Positions 33,110 through 42,616 are shown, counted from the stretch's first letter. The stretch is 64,000 nt of DNA from Spirochaeta thermophila DSM 6578 (GCF_000184345.1 NC_017583.1:2170001-2234000), one strand, 5' to 3'. Numbers and translations: made by a program. The notes: a model not told the origin generated them from the sequence alone.

Positions 33110-33829
33110 TCAGAATTTATAACCTATGCCCACAGAGATCTCAAGTGCGGTAAAAGAAGACGAACTGGAAACATTCTCACCCCCATAAGCTTCCATTAGA
33201 TCTTTGTTTAATCTCTCATAGTCTTTCATGTATTCTTGACTCAACACAAGGGAGAAAAGCCCCTGAGTTCGAACATAAAGGTTCCCAAACGGCACATCAA
33301 CCGCTCCACCCAGCACGAGTCGAAGGTTGTTGAAATAGCTGTAGCCCACTTTTTTCCCGTCATAGTTGTAAATATCATCAGGATCCACCTTCTCCCCATC
33401 CGCGTCGTAATATGCAGTACAAAGATCGTAGGCAAGACCTCCTACAGGAGCAAGAATTACACCTCCAAGATCGAACGGATATTTCCCAAGCAGTTCAAAA
33501 GTGATGTAATGGAGAGCAGCATCTGTATCATCGAGCTCATCGGTGGTGGTATCGCCATCCACAGTAGAAGTCAGCTCACCTCCTCCATATGATACTACTC
33601 GATATCCCACACCTGCTTGTCCATATGTGAAATCCCCAAATACTTTACCCCCCAATGTGAACCAGTTATGTGCTTCAGTTCCTTCAACTGACATCCCAAG
33701 AAGCTCTCCCGAAAGAGAATAACTCTCCCACGCAGAGCCGACCACGGAGCTGGCACCTGCACTGATGTCGAGGGCTACGAGCGAACCCGCGACCAACACC
33801 AGAGACAATAGGACCAATCCTTTCTTCAT
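33110..33829 (-). CDS. Outer-membrane beta-barrel protein, low GC
   Basis: A protein of 239 aa with a signal peptide (MKKGLVLLSLVLVAGSLVALD). Repeated amphipathic strands follow, and the chain ends in GIGYKF with the C-terminal phenylalanine that the BAM machinery recognises. It resembles small porin-like or OmpA/OmpW-like barrels; the family is not certain. It has a consensus promoter, a strong GGAGGTG site and a perfect terminator, the set-up of an abundant protein. The gene is visibly richer in A and T than everything around it, which could reflect recent transfer or codon choice for high expression. Confidence 0.7.
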   Translation of the reverse strand: MKKGLVLLSLVLVAGSLVALDISAGASSVVGSAWESYSLSGELLGMSVEGTEAHNWFTLGGKVFGDFTYGQAGVGYRVVSYGGGELTSTVDGDTTTDELDDTDAALHYITFELLGKYPFDLGGVILAPVGGLAYDLCTAYYDADGEKVDPDDIYNYDGKKVGYSYFNNLRLVLGGAVDVPFGNLYVRTQGLFSLVLSQEYMKDYERLNKDLMEAYGGENVSSSSSFTALEISVGIGYKF

Positions 33830-33865
33830 CTTACACCTCCGTGTTGAGGATTATTGTTTAGCGCT

Positions 33866-33894
33866 ATACTACGTCCTCCCCACCACGGTGTCAA
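33866..33894 (-). promoter_or_regulatory. Promoter of the low-GC outer-membrane protein gene
   Basis: On the minus strand a perfect TTGACA (33889-33894), 17-bp spacer, TAGTAT (33866-33871). The leader is about 30 bases with GGAGGTG before the ATG at 33829. Confidence 0.85.
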
Positions 33895-33925
33895 CCAGAT
33901 GTGTGTAAATTCTTTGTGAAAAACA

Positions 33926-33961
33926 AAATATCAAAAATCTCCAAAATCTCCATTTTCTCCA
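33926..33961 (-). repeat. Four tandem 9-bp units (consensus TGGAGATTT), second copy
   Basis: Read on the minus strand: TGGAGAAAA, TGGAGATTT, TGGAGATTT, TTGATATTT, contiguous. It lies between two divergent promoters, ending 13 bases before the -35 of the SH3 lipoprotein gene and about 32 bases from the -35 of the outer-membrane protein gene. A matching tract is at 1124-1159. Confidence 0.65.
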
Positions 33962-33974
33962 CATTCCCTCTGTG

Positions 33975-34003
33975 TTGACGTTGCAGGAAAACCGGCTCAT
34001 AAT
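33975..34003 (+). promoter_or_regulatory. Promoter of the SH3 lipoprotein gene (leaderless type)
   Basis: TTGACG (33975-33980), 17-bp spacer, CATAAT (33998-34003). The -10 begins 14 bases before the ATG at 34012, which rules out the in-frame TTG at 34006. Confidence 0.8.
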
Positions 34004-34011
34004 CCTTGAGT

Positions 34012-35283
34012 ATGATGAGACGAGCCGCTTTGTTCCTCCTTGCACTGAGCGTGGCAGGGTTCGTAGCCTCCTGCGGATCCCGCACCATAGGCTACGCGGT
34101 GGTCCTCTGGTCGCCCGATGAGACGAAAATCCCCACAGGCACGATCATCCCCGTGTTCAAGGAGTCGCTGGTCTACGACACCTACACGGTGATGATGGGC
34201 GAAGAGCTCGTCGATGTCCCGCGGTGGCAGCTCGCCCTCTATCCCTCGCGAGAAGAGGCCGAGAAGGCCGTGCAGGAGATGGGGGAGTACCGGACCTCGT
34301 TCGCCACCGCCGCGGTGAACGCCGCACGGGTGCGCAAAGGCCCGGGGACCGACCAGGAGGTGGTCTACAAACTCGCGGAGGGCGAGCGGGTGAAGATCCT
34401 CGCCCCGCCCGTGGTGGAGGAAGAGAGCGGCCGTCTGTGGTTCAAGGTGTACACAAAAGGCGGGATCACGGGCTTCTGCGAGGCCTCGCTCCTCAAGGTG
34501 GGCACGGGGGAGAGGCAGGACCGGTCCCCGCCGGCGGGGGGGACCGAGAGGCTCACCCTCCTCCAGAAGGGGCCCTGGCGCCCTCTCTACTTCAAGGAGA
34601 TGCAGGAGCGGGGGAGGATCGACCTCTACCGGGTGAGCCCCGCGTACGGATTCTTCGTCGATACCGGGGCGCGCACCATCACCGTGTCCGTACCGGGCAG
34701 GAGCACGCGTTTCTCGTACGAGCGATTTCTCCCCATCTCCGACTCGGAGTTCGTCCCCGAAGGGGCGCCGGTGCGCATCTTCTTCCGTGATCAGGAGACG
34801 ATCGCGGTCCAGTATCCCTACGGCACGAGGACCTACACCGATCTCTTCTGCCTCTTCCCCGACGATGTGAACCTGCTCATCTCCGAGGAGATGGCACGGA
34901 GGGAGACTGCCTACCGTGAGCTCATAGCCCCCGGCTCGAGGCTGGTGAGCAGCTCATACGGCATCCTCACCCTCAATCCCGACAAGACCTTCCGCTGGGA
35001 ACGGCCCGGCACCCTCAAGGGCAGGTACATTCCCGCCTCGGCGGCCCCCACGGGGAAGATAGAGCTCTCGGTCCTCCTTGGGGAAGACCTCGAGTCCAGG
35101 TACGACGGGGTGCTCGTCTTCTGGTTCGACAACACCTCCGCGGAGGAGAAGGTCTACTTCCTCTACAAGAAGGAACCGGGGAGCATCAGGCTCTTCTACC
35201 TCCCCGCCTCCTCGGTGGTGCGCAACGTCGCCGTGAGCGAGCCGAGGGTGCCCGTGGTCCTCTACTTCTCATACATGGAGTAG
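34012..35283 (+). CDS. SH3b-domain lipoprotein
   Basis: A protein of 423 aa. The lipoprotein signal ends FVASC (Cys21). Residues about 95-160 form a bacterial SH3 domain (NAARVRKGPGTDQEVVYKLAEGERVKIL, then GITGFCEASLLKV), which usually binds peptidoglycan or peptides. The remaining 260 residues are a mixed alpha/beta region I do not recognise, ending FYLPASSVVRN and VVLYFSYME. It is probably periplasmic or on the outer membrane. The ABC-F gene starts two bases after its stop and so is cotranscribed. The start is decided by the leaderless promoter. Confidence 0.8.
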   Translation: MMRRAALFLLALSVAGFVASCGSRTIGYAVVLWSPDETKIPTGTIIPVFKESLVYDTYTVMMGEELVDVPRWQLALYPSREEAEKAVQEMGEYRTSFATAAVNAARVRKGPGTDQEVVYKLAEGERVKILAPPVVEEESGRLWFKVYTKGGITGFCEASLLKVGTGERQDRSPPAGGTERLTLLQKGPWRPLYFKEMQERGRIDLYRVSPAYGFFVDTGARTITVSVPGRSTRFSYERFLPISDSEFVPEGAPVRIFFRDQETIAVQYPYGTRTYTDLFCLFPDDVNLLISEEMARRETAYRELIAPGSRLVSSSYGILTLNPDKTFRWERPGTLKGRYIPASAAPTGKIELSVLLGEDLESRYDGVLVFWFDNTSAEEKVYFLYKKEPGSIRLFYLPASSVVRNVAVSEPRVPVVLYFSYME

Positions 35284-35285
35284 TC

Positions 35286-37226
35286 ATGCCGGGCGTGGTG
35301 CTCGAGGGCGTGGGCGCACGCGTGGGAGAACGTGTGCTCTTCAAGGATCTCTCCTGGACGGTACAGGAAGGCACGCGGGCTGCAGTGGTGGGTCCCAACG
35401 GGAGCGGCAAGTCCACCCTCCTCAAGATGATGGCGGGCCTGCGCGAACCCGACGATGGTCGGGTCGTCTATTCGGGCGGGGCCCGGGTGGGCTACCTGCC
35501 CCAGTGGGGCATCACCACCCCGGAGGGTACGGTGTGGGAAGAGGCGGAGCGGGCGTTCGTGCGGTTCCGCGAGATGGAGAGGAGGGTCCACGCCCTGGGG
35601 GAAGAGACCGCACGGGTCGATGCGTCGCGGGCCCTGAAGATCGCGGAGGAGATGGCATCCCTCCAGGAGGCGATCCTCTCCTCAGGCTACTACGAGCGGG
35701 AGGGAGAGATCCACCGGGTACTCAGGGGGCTGGGCTTCGACGAGGCCGACTTCTCCCGGCCCTGCAGTACCTTCTCGGGCGGCTGGCAGATGCGCATCGC
35801 CCTCGCCCGACTGCTCCTCGAGCGCCCCCACGTCCTCCTCCTCGACGAGCCCACCAATTACCTCGACCTGGAGGCCCGGATATGGCTCCGCTCCTTCCTC
35901 GAGGGGTGGGAGGGAGCGGTGGTGACCGTCTCGCACGACCGAGACTTCCTCGACGCACTCATCGACGAGGTGGTGGAGATCTTCGCAGGCAGGGTGAAGC
36001 GCTACCGAGGCACCTACTCACGCTACGAAGCACAACGCACCCAGGAGATCTCCCGGCTCATCAAGGCCTACGAAGCGCAGCAGAAGGAACGGGAACGCCT
36101 CCAGACCTTCATCGACCGCTTCAGGGCCAACGCCAACAGAGCCTCCCAGGTCCAGGCCCGGATCCTTCGGCTCGAAAAGATGGATGAGGTGGCGCTTCCC
36201 CCTCACCTGGTGCCGGTGCACATCCGCTTCCCCTCCGCTCCGTCCTCGAGCAGGGTACTGGTCCAGACCGAAGGCCTCGGCAAGGCCTACGGATCCCGCG
36301 AAGTCCTGAGAGAGGTACGCCTCGAGGTGAGCCGGGAAGAGCGGGTGGTGATCGCAGGACCGAACGGTGTGGGGAAGACCACGCTCCTGCGCATCCTCGC
36401 GGGCGAGGATCTGGCCTACACCGGCACCCTCCGCTACGGCACGGGTGTGGTGCCCGGCTACTTCGCCCAGGACGTGGCGGAACGCCTTTCGGGACCACAG
36501 ACCGTGCTGGAGGAAGCCCTCCGGGTTGCGGCAGGGAAGGAACAGGAGGCACGGGACGTGCTGGGGGCCTTTCTCTTCCGGGGGGAGGAGGTGGACAAAC
36601 CCCTTGCGGTCCTCAGCGGCGGTGAGCGATCCCGCCTCGCCCTCGCACGCCTCTTCTTCTCCGGCGCGAATCTCCTCATCCTGGACGAGCCCACCAACCA
36701 CCTCGATCTTCACACCAAGGACGCCCTTCTCGAAGCCCTCTCCTCCTTCGAAGGCGGCATCGTCTTCGTCTCCCACGACGCGCACTTCAACCGGGGGCTT
36801 GCCACCAGAGTCCTCTACGTCCACGAAGGCACCCTCCGGGAATTCCCCGGGCCGTACGACGAGTTCCTCCGCTGGTGGGAGGAGACCGTCATTCCCTCTC
36901 GAACCCACACCCCTCACCCCTCCCCGCCCACCCGCACCGAGAGCGAGGCCCAGAGACGGCGGACGGAGCGAAAGGCCCTCCAGAGAAGACTCCGCCGGTG
37001 CGAACGGGAAGAGGAAGAGATCCTCCTCCGTCTTGAGGCCATCGAAGAGGAGCTCTCCTGGATCCACCGGGAGATGGCCCGACCCGAGGTCTACACCGAC
37101 GGGGAGCGAACCCGCACCCTCAAGGAGCGCCTCTCCACCCTCGAGGAAGAGCAGATCCGCCTCCAGGGTCGCTGGGAAGAAGTGGCCCACGAGGTCGAAA
37201 CCCTCAAAGAAGCCCTCGAGGAGTAG
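35286..37226 (+). CDS. ABC-F family ribosome-associated ATPase (Uup/YdiF-like)
   Basis: A protein of 646 aa with two ABC modules and no membrane part. Walker A motifs are VGPNGSGKST (about 35-44) and AGPNGVGKTT; the signatures are FSGGWQMRIALARLLL and LSGGERSRLALARLFF, each followed by the LLDEPTNYLDL or LDEPTNHLDL motif special to ABC-F. The linker between the modules is helical and Arg/Lys/Gln-rich (the P-site tRNA interaction motif region). The C-terminal 90 residues form a charged coiled coil as in Uup/YdiF. It probably acts on stalled ribosomes or in ribosome assembly. Cotranscribed with the SH3 lipoprotein. Confidence 0.92.
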   Translation: MPGVVLEGVGARVGERVLFKDLSWTVQEGTRAAVVGPNGSGKSTLLKMMAGLREPDDGRVVYSGGARVGYLPQWGITTPEGTVWEEAERAFVRFREMERRVHALGEETARVDASRALKIAEEMASLQEAILSSGYYEREGEIHRVLRGLGFDEADFSRPCSTFSGGWQMRIALARLLLERPHVLLLDEPTNYLDLEARIWLRSFLEGWEGAVVTVSHDRDFLDALIDEVVEIFAGRVKRYRGTYSRYEAQRTQEISRLIKAYEAQQKERERLQTFIDRFRANANRASQVQARILRLEKMDEVALPPHLVPVHIRFPSAPSSSRVLVQTEGLGKAYGSREVLREVRLEVSREERVVIAGPNGVGKTTLLRILAGEDLAYTGTLRYGTGVVPGYFAQDVAERLSGPQTVLEEALRVAAGKEQEARDVLGAFLFRGEEVDKPLAVLSGGERSRLALARLFFSGANLLILDEPTNHLDLHTKDALLEALSSFEGGIVFVSHDAHFNRGLATRVLYVHEGTLREFPGPYDEFLRWWEETVIPSRTHTPHPSPPTRTESEAQRRRTERKALQRRLRRCEREEEEILLRLEAIEEELSWIHREMARPEVYTDGERTRTLKERLSTLEEEQIRLQGRWEEVAHEVETLKEALEE

Positions 37227-37237
37227 GGCGCATTCGC

Positions 37238-37266
37238 TTGTCCATCCACCCGGTTTCCTCTAGTAT
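37238..37266 (+). promoter_or_regulatory. Promoter of the exonuclease III gene (leaderless type)
   Basis: TTGTCC (37238-37243), 17-bp spacer, TAGTAT (37261-37266), then six bases and the ATG at 37273. No ribosome-binding site. Confidence 0.7.
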
Positions 37267-37272
37267 AGGGAC

Positions 37273-38043
37273 ATGGTATCGGTCTATTCATGGAACGTGA
37301 ACGGCATCCGCGCCGCGGCGAAGAAAGGGCTCCTCGACTGGATCGAGAAGGAGCGTCCCGAGATCCTCTGTCTCCAGGAAACCAAGGCCCGCAGGGATCA
37401 GCTCCCCTCTGAGCTCGCCCGACCCGACGGCTATCACACCTACTGGGCCGAGGCCGACAAACCCGGCTACAGCGGGGTGGCCCTCTTCACCCTCTACGAG
37501 CCTGTGAGCGTGGAGCCACTGGGCGTGGAAGCGTTCGACCGGGAGGGTCGCACCCTCATCGCCGACTTCGGGAGCTTCGTGTTCTTCGGGTGCTACTTCC
37601 CGAACAGCCAGGAGGCGGGAGCCCGTCTCGACTACAAGCTCGCCTACTGCAACGCGGTGAAGGAGCGGGCCGATGCCTACGTGGCAGCGGGGCGACACGT
37701 GCTCATAAGCGGCGACTTCAACATCGCCCATACCCCCCTCGATCTCGCCCGGCCCGAGGCGAACGAGAAGAATCCCGGCTATCTCCCCGAAGAGCGGGAG
37801 TGGATGACGTACTTCCTCTCCTCGGGCTATGTGGACACCTTCCGCATGTTCACCAAGGAGGGAGGACACTACACGTGGTGGACCTACCGGTTCAAGGCCA
37901 GGGAGAAGGACATAGGGTGGCGCATCGACTACCACTGTGTGAACGAAGGGTTCAAGGACAAGGTGAAGGAATCGGTCATCCTCAAGAACGTGATGGGTTC
38001 GGACCACTGCCCCGTCAAGATCACCCTCGACGTGGAGGTGTGA
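37273..38043 (+). CDS. xth: Exodeoxyribonuclease III / AP endonuclease
   Basis: A protein of 256 aa of the ExoIII/Xth family. SWNVNGIRAAAKKG carries the metal-site Asn, LCLQETKA the Glu36 metal ligand, SGDFNIAHTPLDL the catalytic Asp and Asn, and GSDHCPVKI the C-terminal Asp-His pair. It cleaves at abasic sites and degrades 3' ends in base-excision repair. It is transcribed from its own promoter; the rhomboid gene follows after 43 bases. Confidence 0.95.
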   Translation: MVSVYSWNVNGIRAAAKKGLLDWIEKERPEILCLQETKARRDQLPSELARPDGYHTYWAEADKPGYSGVALFTLYEPVSVEPLGVEAFDREGRTLIADFGSFVFFGCYFPNSQEAGARLDYKLAYCNAVKERADAYVAAGRHVLISGDFNIAHTPLDLARPEANEKNPGYLPEEREWMTYFLSSGYVDTFRMFTKEGGHYTWWTYRFKAREKDIGWRIDYHCVNEGFKDKVKESVILKNVMGSDHCPVKITLDVEV

Positions 38044-38086
38044 GCCGGGCTTTTCTTTTTGGCCCTCCCGTGATACGTTTATACAC

Positions 38087-38650
38087 ATGAAGATACGTTA
38101 CAATGCCCCGGTTGTGCTCACGTTTGGGCTCTTGTCCACGGTCATCCTCATGCTCGACCTCTACGCAGGCACCAACCTGATCCCCCGACTTTTCTCAGTA
38201 CCGGGACGGGGTGCCTTCGACCCGACTTCCTTCATCCACTGGATACGAATCTTCACCCACGTCCTGGGACACGCCTCATGGGCCCACCTCCTGGGGAACG
38301 TGGCCCTCATCTTGCTCCTGGGCCCCATGCTCGAGGAGAAGTACGGGAGCGGGAGGCTCCTCGGAATGATCCTCGTCACCGCCCTCGCGACCGGGATCGC
38401 CAACATCCTCCTGTTTCCCACAGGGCTCCTGGGCGCGAGCAGCGTGGTCTTCATGATGATCATCCTCTCGTCGTTCGCCAACAGAAAGGGCAACGAGATC
38501 CCCCTCACCTTCATCCTGGTGGTCATCATCTACCTGGGCCGGGAGATAAGCGCAGCCTTCCAGCAGAACAACGTGAGCGAGTTCGCCCACCTCATAGGCG
38601 GCCTGTGTGGGAGCGTCTTCGGCTTCCTGCGAACCAAGGGCAGATCGTGA
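38087..38650 (+). CDS. Rhomboid-family intramembrane protein
   Basis: A protein of 187 aa with about six helices. [14 protein letters not shown] (the HxxxHxxxN motif, H62, H67 partly, N71), [12 protein letters not shown] (serine S118 of the GxSx motif) and [15 protein letters not shown] (H168) match rhomboid proteases, with GASS in place of GASG. The Ser-His pair is present, so it could be active against membrane proteins. It has no ribosome-binding site; it may be a further leaderless gene, but no clear promoter box fits. prfA follows after 13 bases. Confidence 0.8.
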   Translation: MKIRYNAPVVLTFGLLSTVILMLDLYAGTNLIPRLFSVPGRGAFDPTSFIHWIRIFTHVLGHASWAHLLGNVALILLLGPMLEEKYGSGRLLGMILVTALATGIANILLFPTGLLGASSVVFMMIILSSFANRKGNEIPLTFILVVIIYLGREISAAFQQNNVSEFAHLIGGLCGSVFGFLRTKGRS

Positions 38651-38663
38651 TCCGGAGCACCCC

Positions 38664-39737
38664 ATGATACCCGAACGACGCATCGAGGAACTTACCACGC
38701 GCTTCAAGGAGCTGGAAACCGCCCTCGCCGATCCTTCGGTCTTCAACGACCAGAAACGATACCGCGAGCTCGCGCAGGAACACGCCCACCTCTCCCAGGT
38801 GGTCCGCACGGCCGAGCACTACCGCAGACTCGAGGCGAGGCTCGAAGAGGCGAAGACCGTGCTCGAGGAAGAGGACGACCACGAACTCAAGGAGATGGCC
38901 CGCGAGGAGATAAAGGCCCTGGAAGGAGAGATAGCGCGCACCGAACAGCGGCTCAAACTTCTCCTCGTTCCTCCCGACCCCCTCGACGGTAAGAACATCA
39001 TCCTGGAGATCAGGGCCGGCACGGGCGGCGAGGAGGCCGCCCTCTTCGCCGCCGATCTCTACCGCATGTACGCACGCTACGCCGAGCGCAAGGGCTGGAA
39101 GATGGAGATCATGGAGGCGAGCGAGACCGAGCTCGGAGGATTCAGAGAGCTCGTGTGCGCCATAAGCGGGAAGGAGGTCTACGGCCACCTCAGGTTCGAG
39201 AGCGGTGGGCACAGGGTGCAGCGGATACCGGTGACCGAGTCGGGAGGCCGCATCCACACCTCGGCCGTGACCGTGGCCGTGCTCCCCGAGCCCGAGGAGA
39301 CAGAGGTGGAGATACGACCCGAGGACATCCGGGTGGACGTCTTCCGCTCTTCGGGCCCGGGCGGGCAGAGCGTGAACACCACCGACTCGGCCGTCAGGAT
39401 CACCCATCTTCCCACCGGACTGGTGGTGAGCTGCCAGGACGAGAAGTCGCAACACAAGAACAAGGCCAAGGCCCTCAAGATCCTCAGGGCCCGGCTCTAC
39501 GAAATGGAGAAGCAGAGACAGGAGTCCGAACGCGCCGCCATGAGGCGGAGTCAGATAGGGAGCGGCGACCGCTCGGAACGGATCCGGACCTACAACTTCC
39601 CCCAGAACAGGGTCACCGATCATCGCATCAACCTCACTCTCTACAAGCTCGAAGCCGTGATGGACGGCGATCTCGACGAGATCATCGACGCACTCAGGCT
39701 CGCGGTCCAGGAAGAAGCCCTCAGCACCATGACCTAG
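38664..39737 (+). CDS. prfA: Peptide chain release factor 1
   Basis: A protein of 357 aa, normal length. The GGQ catalytic motif is at 233-235 ([10 protein letters not shown]). The codon-recognition motif is PVT (189-191, in [14 protein letters not shown]), the RF1 form of PxT rather than the SPF of RF2. It releases peptides at UAA and UAG. The methyltransferase that modifies its GGQ glutamine (prmC) is encoded one base downstream, the common arrangement. Confidence 0.97.
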   Translation: MIPERRIEELTTRFKELETALADPSVFNDQKRYRELAQEHAHLSQVVRTAEHYRRLEARLEEAKTVLEEEDDHELKEMAREEIKALEGEIARTEQRLKLLLVPPDPLDGKNIILEIRAGTGGEEAALFAADLYRMYARYAERKGWKMEIMEASETELGGFRELVCAISGKEVYGHLRFESGGHRVQRIPVTESGGRIHTSAVTVAVLPEPEETEVEIRPEDIRVDVFRSSGPGGQSVNTTDSAVRITHLPTGLVVSCQDEKSQHKNKAKALKILRARLYEMEKQRQESERAAMRRSQIGSGDRSERIRTYNFPQNRVTDHRINLTLYKLEAVMDGDLDEIIDALRLAVQEEALSTMT

Positions 39738-39738
39738 T

Positions 39739-40587
39739 ATGTCCACCTACCGTGAACTCCTCACCGAGGCCACCCGCACCCTCGCCCGTGCCGGCATCCC
39801 CACCCCCTTCCTGGACGCCCTCCTCATCCTCTCCCACGCATCCGGGCTCCCCAAGGAGGCCCTCCTCGCCTCCTACCCCGAGCCCGTACCCCCCGAGACC
39901 CGCCGCACCTTCGAGTCCCTCCTCGCCCGCCGCCTCGCAGGCGAACCGGTCTCCTACATCCGGGGCCTCAAAGAGTTCTACGGACTCACCTTCCACGTGG
40001 ACCGCCGCGTCCTCGTCCCTCGCCCCGACACCGAGGTCCTGGTGGACGCCGCCCTCACCCTCATCCGCCGCGATCCCGCCATCACCCACATCCACGATGC
40101 CTGCACCGGCACCGGCTGCATCCTCATCGCCATCCTCACCCACACCCCCCGCCCCCTCACCGCATCGGCCTCCGACGTGAGCGAGGAAGCACTCGACGTC
40201 TTCAGGGAGAACGCCTCCCGCCTCCTCGGCACCGTCCCCCCCCACCACCGCTCCGACCTTCTCTCGTCCGTACCCGGCCGCTTCCACCTCATCACCGCCA
40301 ATCCTCCCTACCTCACCGAGGAGGAAGTCGCCGTCATGAAGGCCTCGGGCTGGCCCGAACCGGCCCTCGCCCTCGCCTCGGGCCCCGACGGCCTCTCCCA
40401 CATCCGTCGTCTCATCCCGCAGGCACTGGATCATCTCGTTCCCGGTGGGTATCTTATATGTGAGCATCACGACGCCCAGGCCGACGCCGTGGCCGAGCTC
40501 TACCGGGAGGCCGGATACACCCACGTCCGGCACCTCCCCGACCTTGCAGGAAGGAGGCGCGCGACCCTCGCGCGGAGACCCCTATGA
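39739..40587 (+). CDS. prmC: Peptide chain release factor N5-glutamine methyltransferase
   Basis: A protein of 282 aa. The N-terminal helical domain (YRELLTEATRTLARAGI) is followed by SAM-binding DACTGTGCI (120-128) and the catalytic NPPY (188-191). It methylates the GGQ glutamine of release factors, including the product of the gene just upstream. The coding strand is strikingly C-rich at third positions. Its stop overlaps the rel start (ATGA). Confidence 0.95.
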   Translation: MSTYRELLTEATRTLARAGIPTPFLDALLILSHASGLPKEALLASYPEPVPPETRRTFESLLARRLAGEPVSYIRGLKEFYGLTFHVDRRVLVPRPDTEVLVDAALTLIRRDPAITHIHDACTGTGCILIAILTHTPRPLTASASDVSEEALDVFRENASRLLGTVPPHHRSDLLSSVPGRFHLITANPPYLTEEEVAVMKASGWPEPALALASGPDGLSHIRRLIPQALDHLVPGGYLICEHHDAQADAVAELYREAGYTHVRHLPDLAGRRRATLARRPL

Positions 40588-42572
40588 GCCCTGCACTTCT
40601 CATCGACCGGACGCTCACCCCCTCGCTCGGCCGCTACACCGACGAGGAGAAGGCCCGCGTACAGGAGGCCGCGAGGTGGGCCGCACAGCTCCACGAAGGG
40701 CAGCTGCGGGCGAGCGGCGAGCCCTACATCAGCCATCCCCTCGAGGTGGCCCGCATCCTCGCCGACCTCGGCATGGACACCGGCACCCTCATCGCCGCCC
40801 TCCTGCACGACACCATAGAGGATACCGGCGCCACCAGGGACGAGATCGCCTCACGCTTCGGAGAGGAAGTGGCCCTCCTCGTGGAGGGCGTGACCAAGAT
40901 CTCCTCCCTCAGGGCGCGCAACCGCAAGATCCAGGCCGCCGAGAGCATACGCAAGATGCTCCTCGCCATGGCGAAGGACATCCGCGTCATCCTCATCAAG
41001 CTGGCCGACAAGCTCCACAACATGCGCACCCTGCAGTACCTCCCGCCCGCAAAGCAGAAAGCCATCGCCACCGAATGCCTCGAGATCTATGCCCCCCTCG
41101 CCGAGCGCCTCGGGATGTCCTCGCTCAAGGACGAGCTGGAAGACCTGGCCCTCAAACACCTCCAGCCCGAGGTGTACGCAGAGATCGAGCACTACGTGAA
41201 CGAACGGATCGAAGCCCGCACCGCTCTCCTCGAGGAGGTGGCACGGACCATCAAAAAAGAGGCGGGGAGAGAGGGGATCAAAGTCGAGATCCAGATGAGG
41301 CGGAAACACCTCTACTCCATCTACCAGAAGATGAAACGCAAGGCCCGTCCGCTCGAAGAGATCTACGATGTCCTGGGCATCCGCCTCCTCTGCAATACCG
41401 AGACCGAGTGTTACACCCTCCTCGGCATCGTCCATCGCCTCTACAAACCCCTCGAGGGCCGCTTCAAGGACTATATCGCCATGCCCAAGGCCAACCGATA
41501 CCAGAGCCTCCACACCACGGTCATGGTCCCCGGAGGCACCCTGGTGGAAGTCCAGATCCGCACCCACCAGATGCACCGTACCGCCGAGTACGGTATCGCG
41601 GCCCACTGGCTCTACAAGGAAGGCATCAGCCCCCACCGGGTCGACGTGGGCGAGCTCTCCATCATCAACCGCCTCAGGGAGTGGAGTTCCCTCAAAGCCA
41701 CCTCGGGCCAGTTCCTCGAGGAGATTAAACAGGAGATACTCCGCGACTCCATCTACGTCTTCACCCCCAAAGGGGACGTGATAGAACTCCCCAAGGGCGC
41801 CACACCCATCGACTTCGCCTACCACATCCACACCGACATAGGCGATCACCTGGCGGGAGCCAAGGCGAACGGCGCCATCATCCCCATCACCGCCGAACTC
41901 CAGAACACCCAGGTGGTCGAGATCATCACCTCACCCCATGCACATCCCCACATCGGCTGGTTGCGCGCCGTGAAAACCGCACGGGCGAGGTCCAAGATCA
42001 GGGCCTGGATCAACCGTCACGACACCACCTACCTCGTCGAGAAGAACGTGGTGGTGAAGAAACCGTCCGGGCCCTCCCCTCCCCCCTCCCCGCCTCGCGC
42101 ACGACCCGGAGAGGCACTCAGGGAGGAGAAGAAGATCGGCATCCGGGTGGGCACCGAGCGGAACCTCCTCGTCCGATTCGCCCGCTGCTGTCACCCCGTG
42201 ACGGGTGACGACATCGTGGGTTACGTCTCCAGGGGAAGGGGCATCATCATCCACCGCCGGGACTGCCCGAACCTCTCGAACATCGAGGACTTCGCGAGGA
42301 GGCAGATAGAGGTGGAGTGGGAAAGCATCTCGCCGCGCACGACCTGGCACGTACGGGTCCGTTCCCGACACACCGGCGACCTCTTCTCGGAGGTGGAAGG
42401 TGCCATCCGCAAGCTCGGAGGTCACCTCATCGAGGGCAAGATCACCGAACAGCGCCTCGACGAGGTGGATTCCTATTTCAGCCTCGAGGTCGACCGCAAG
42501 GAACAGGTCCGTCGGGTCCTCAAAGCAATCCGCGCCATCCCCTCGGTGAAGAGCGTGAGCCTGGTCGAGTGA
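40584..42572 (+). CDS. rel: (p)ppGpp synthetase/hydrolase, RelA/SpoT family
   Basis: A protein of 662 aa with all long-RSH domains. The HD hydrolase domain is intact (YISHPLEVA with H51, LLHDTIEDT with HD 75-76 and ED 79-80), so it should degrade ppGpp. The synthetase domain follows (EEIYDVLGIRLL; RFKDYIAMPKANRYQSLHT). TGS is near 390-450 (YVFTPKGDVIELPKGATPIDFAY), then the RCCHPVTGDDIVGYVSRGRG zinc/CC region, and an ACT domain at the end. It is the single bifunctional enzyme typical of bacteria with one RSH. It sits third in prfA-prmC-rel, linking termination factors and stringent control. Confidence 0.95.
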   Translation: MSPALLIDRTLTPSLGRYTDEEKARVQEAARWAAQLHEGQLRASGEPYISHPLEVARILADLGMDTGTLIAALLHDTIEDTGATRDEIASRFGEEVALLVEGVTKISSLRARNRKIQAAESIRKMLLAMAKDIRVILIKLADKLHNMRTLQYLPPAKQKAIATECLEIYAPLAERLGMSSLKDELEDLALKHLQPEVYAEIEHYVNERIEARTALLEEVARTIKKEAGREGIKVEIQMRRKHLYSIYQKMKRKARPLEEIYDVLGIRLLCNTETECYTLLGIVHRLYKPLEGRFKDYIAMPKANRYQSLHTTVMVPGGTLVEVQIRTHQMHRTAEYGIAAHWLYKEGISPHRVDVGELSIINRLREWSSLKATSGQFLEEIKQEILRDSIYVFTPKGDVIELPKGATPIDFAYHIHTDIGDHLAGAKANGAIIPITAELQNTQVVEIITSPHAHPHIGWLRAVKTARARSKIRAWINRHDTTYLVEKNVVVKKPSGPSPPPSPPRARPGEALREEKKIGIRVGTERNLLVRFARCCHPVTGDDIVGYVSRGRGIIIHRRDCPNLSNIEDFARRQIEVEWESISPRTTWHVRVRSRHTGDLFSEVEGAIRKLGGHLIEGKITEQRLDEVDSYFSLEVDRKEQVRRVLKAIRAIPSVKSVSLVE

Positions 42573-42588
42573 AAGCCCGGAGAGGTTC

Positions 42589-42616
42589 TTGCCTTTTCTT
42601 ATTTATTTAGTAATAT
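42589..42616 (+). promoter_or_regulatory. tpx promoter
   Basis: TTGCCT (42589-42594), 16-bp spacer, TAATAT (42611-42616), in an AT-rich gap. The leader is about 25 bases and ends in AAAGGAGG before the ATG at 42646. Confidence 0.7.

Noticed and set aside
38041-38090. Terminator or leaderless promoter before the rhomboid gene
   Set aside because: The GGGC-TTTT-GCCC stem is too short, and no -35/-10 pair with acceptable match was found at the leaderless spacing, although the gene also lacks a Shine-Dalgarno.
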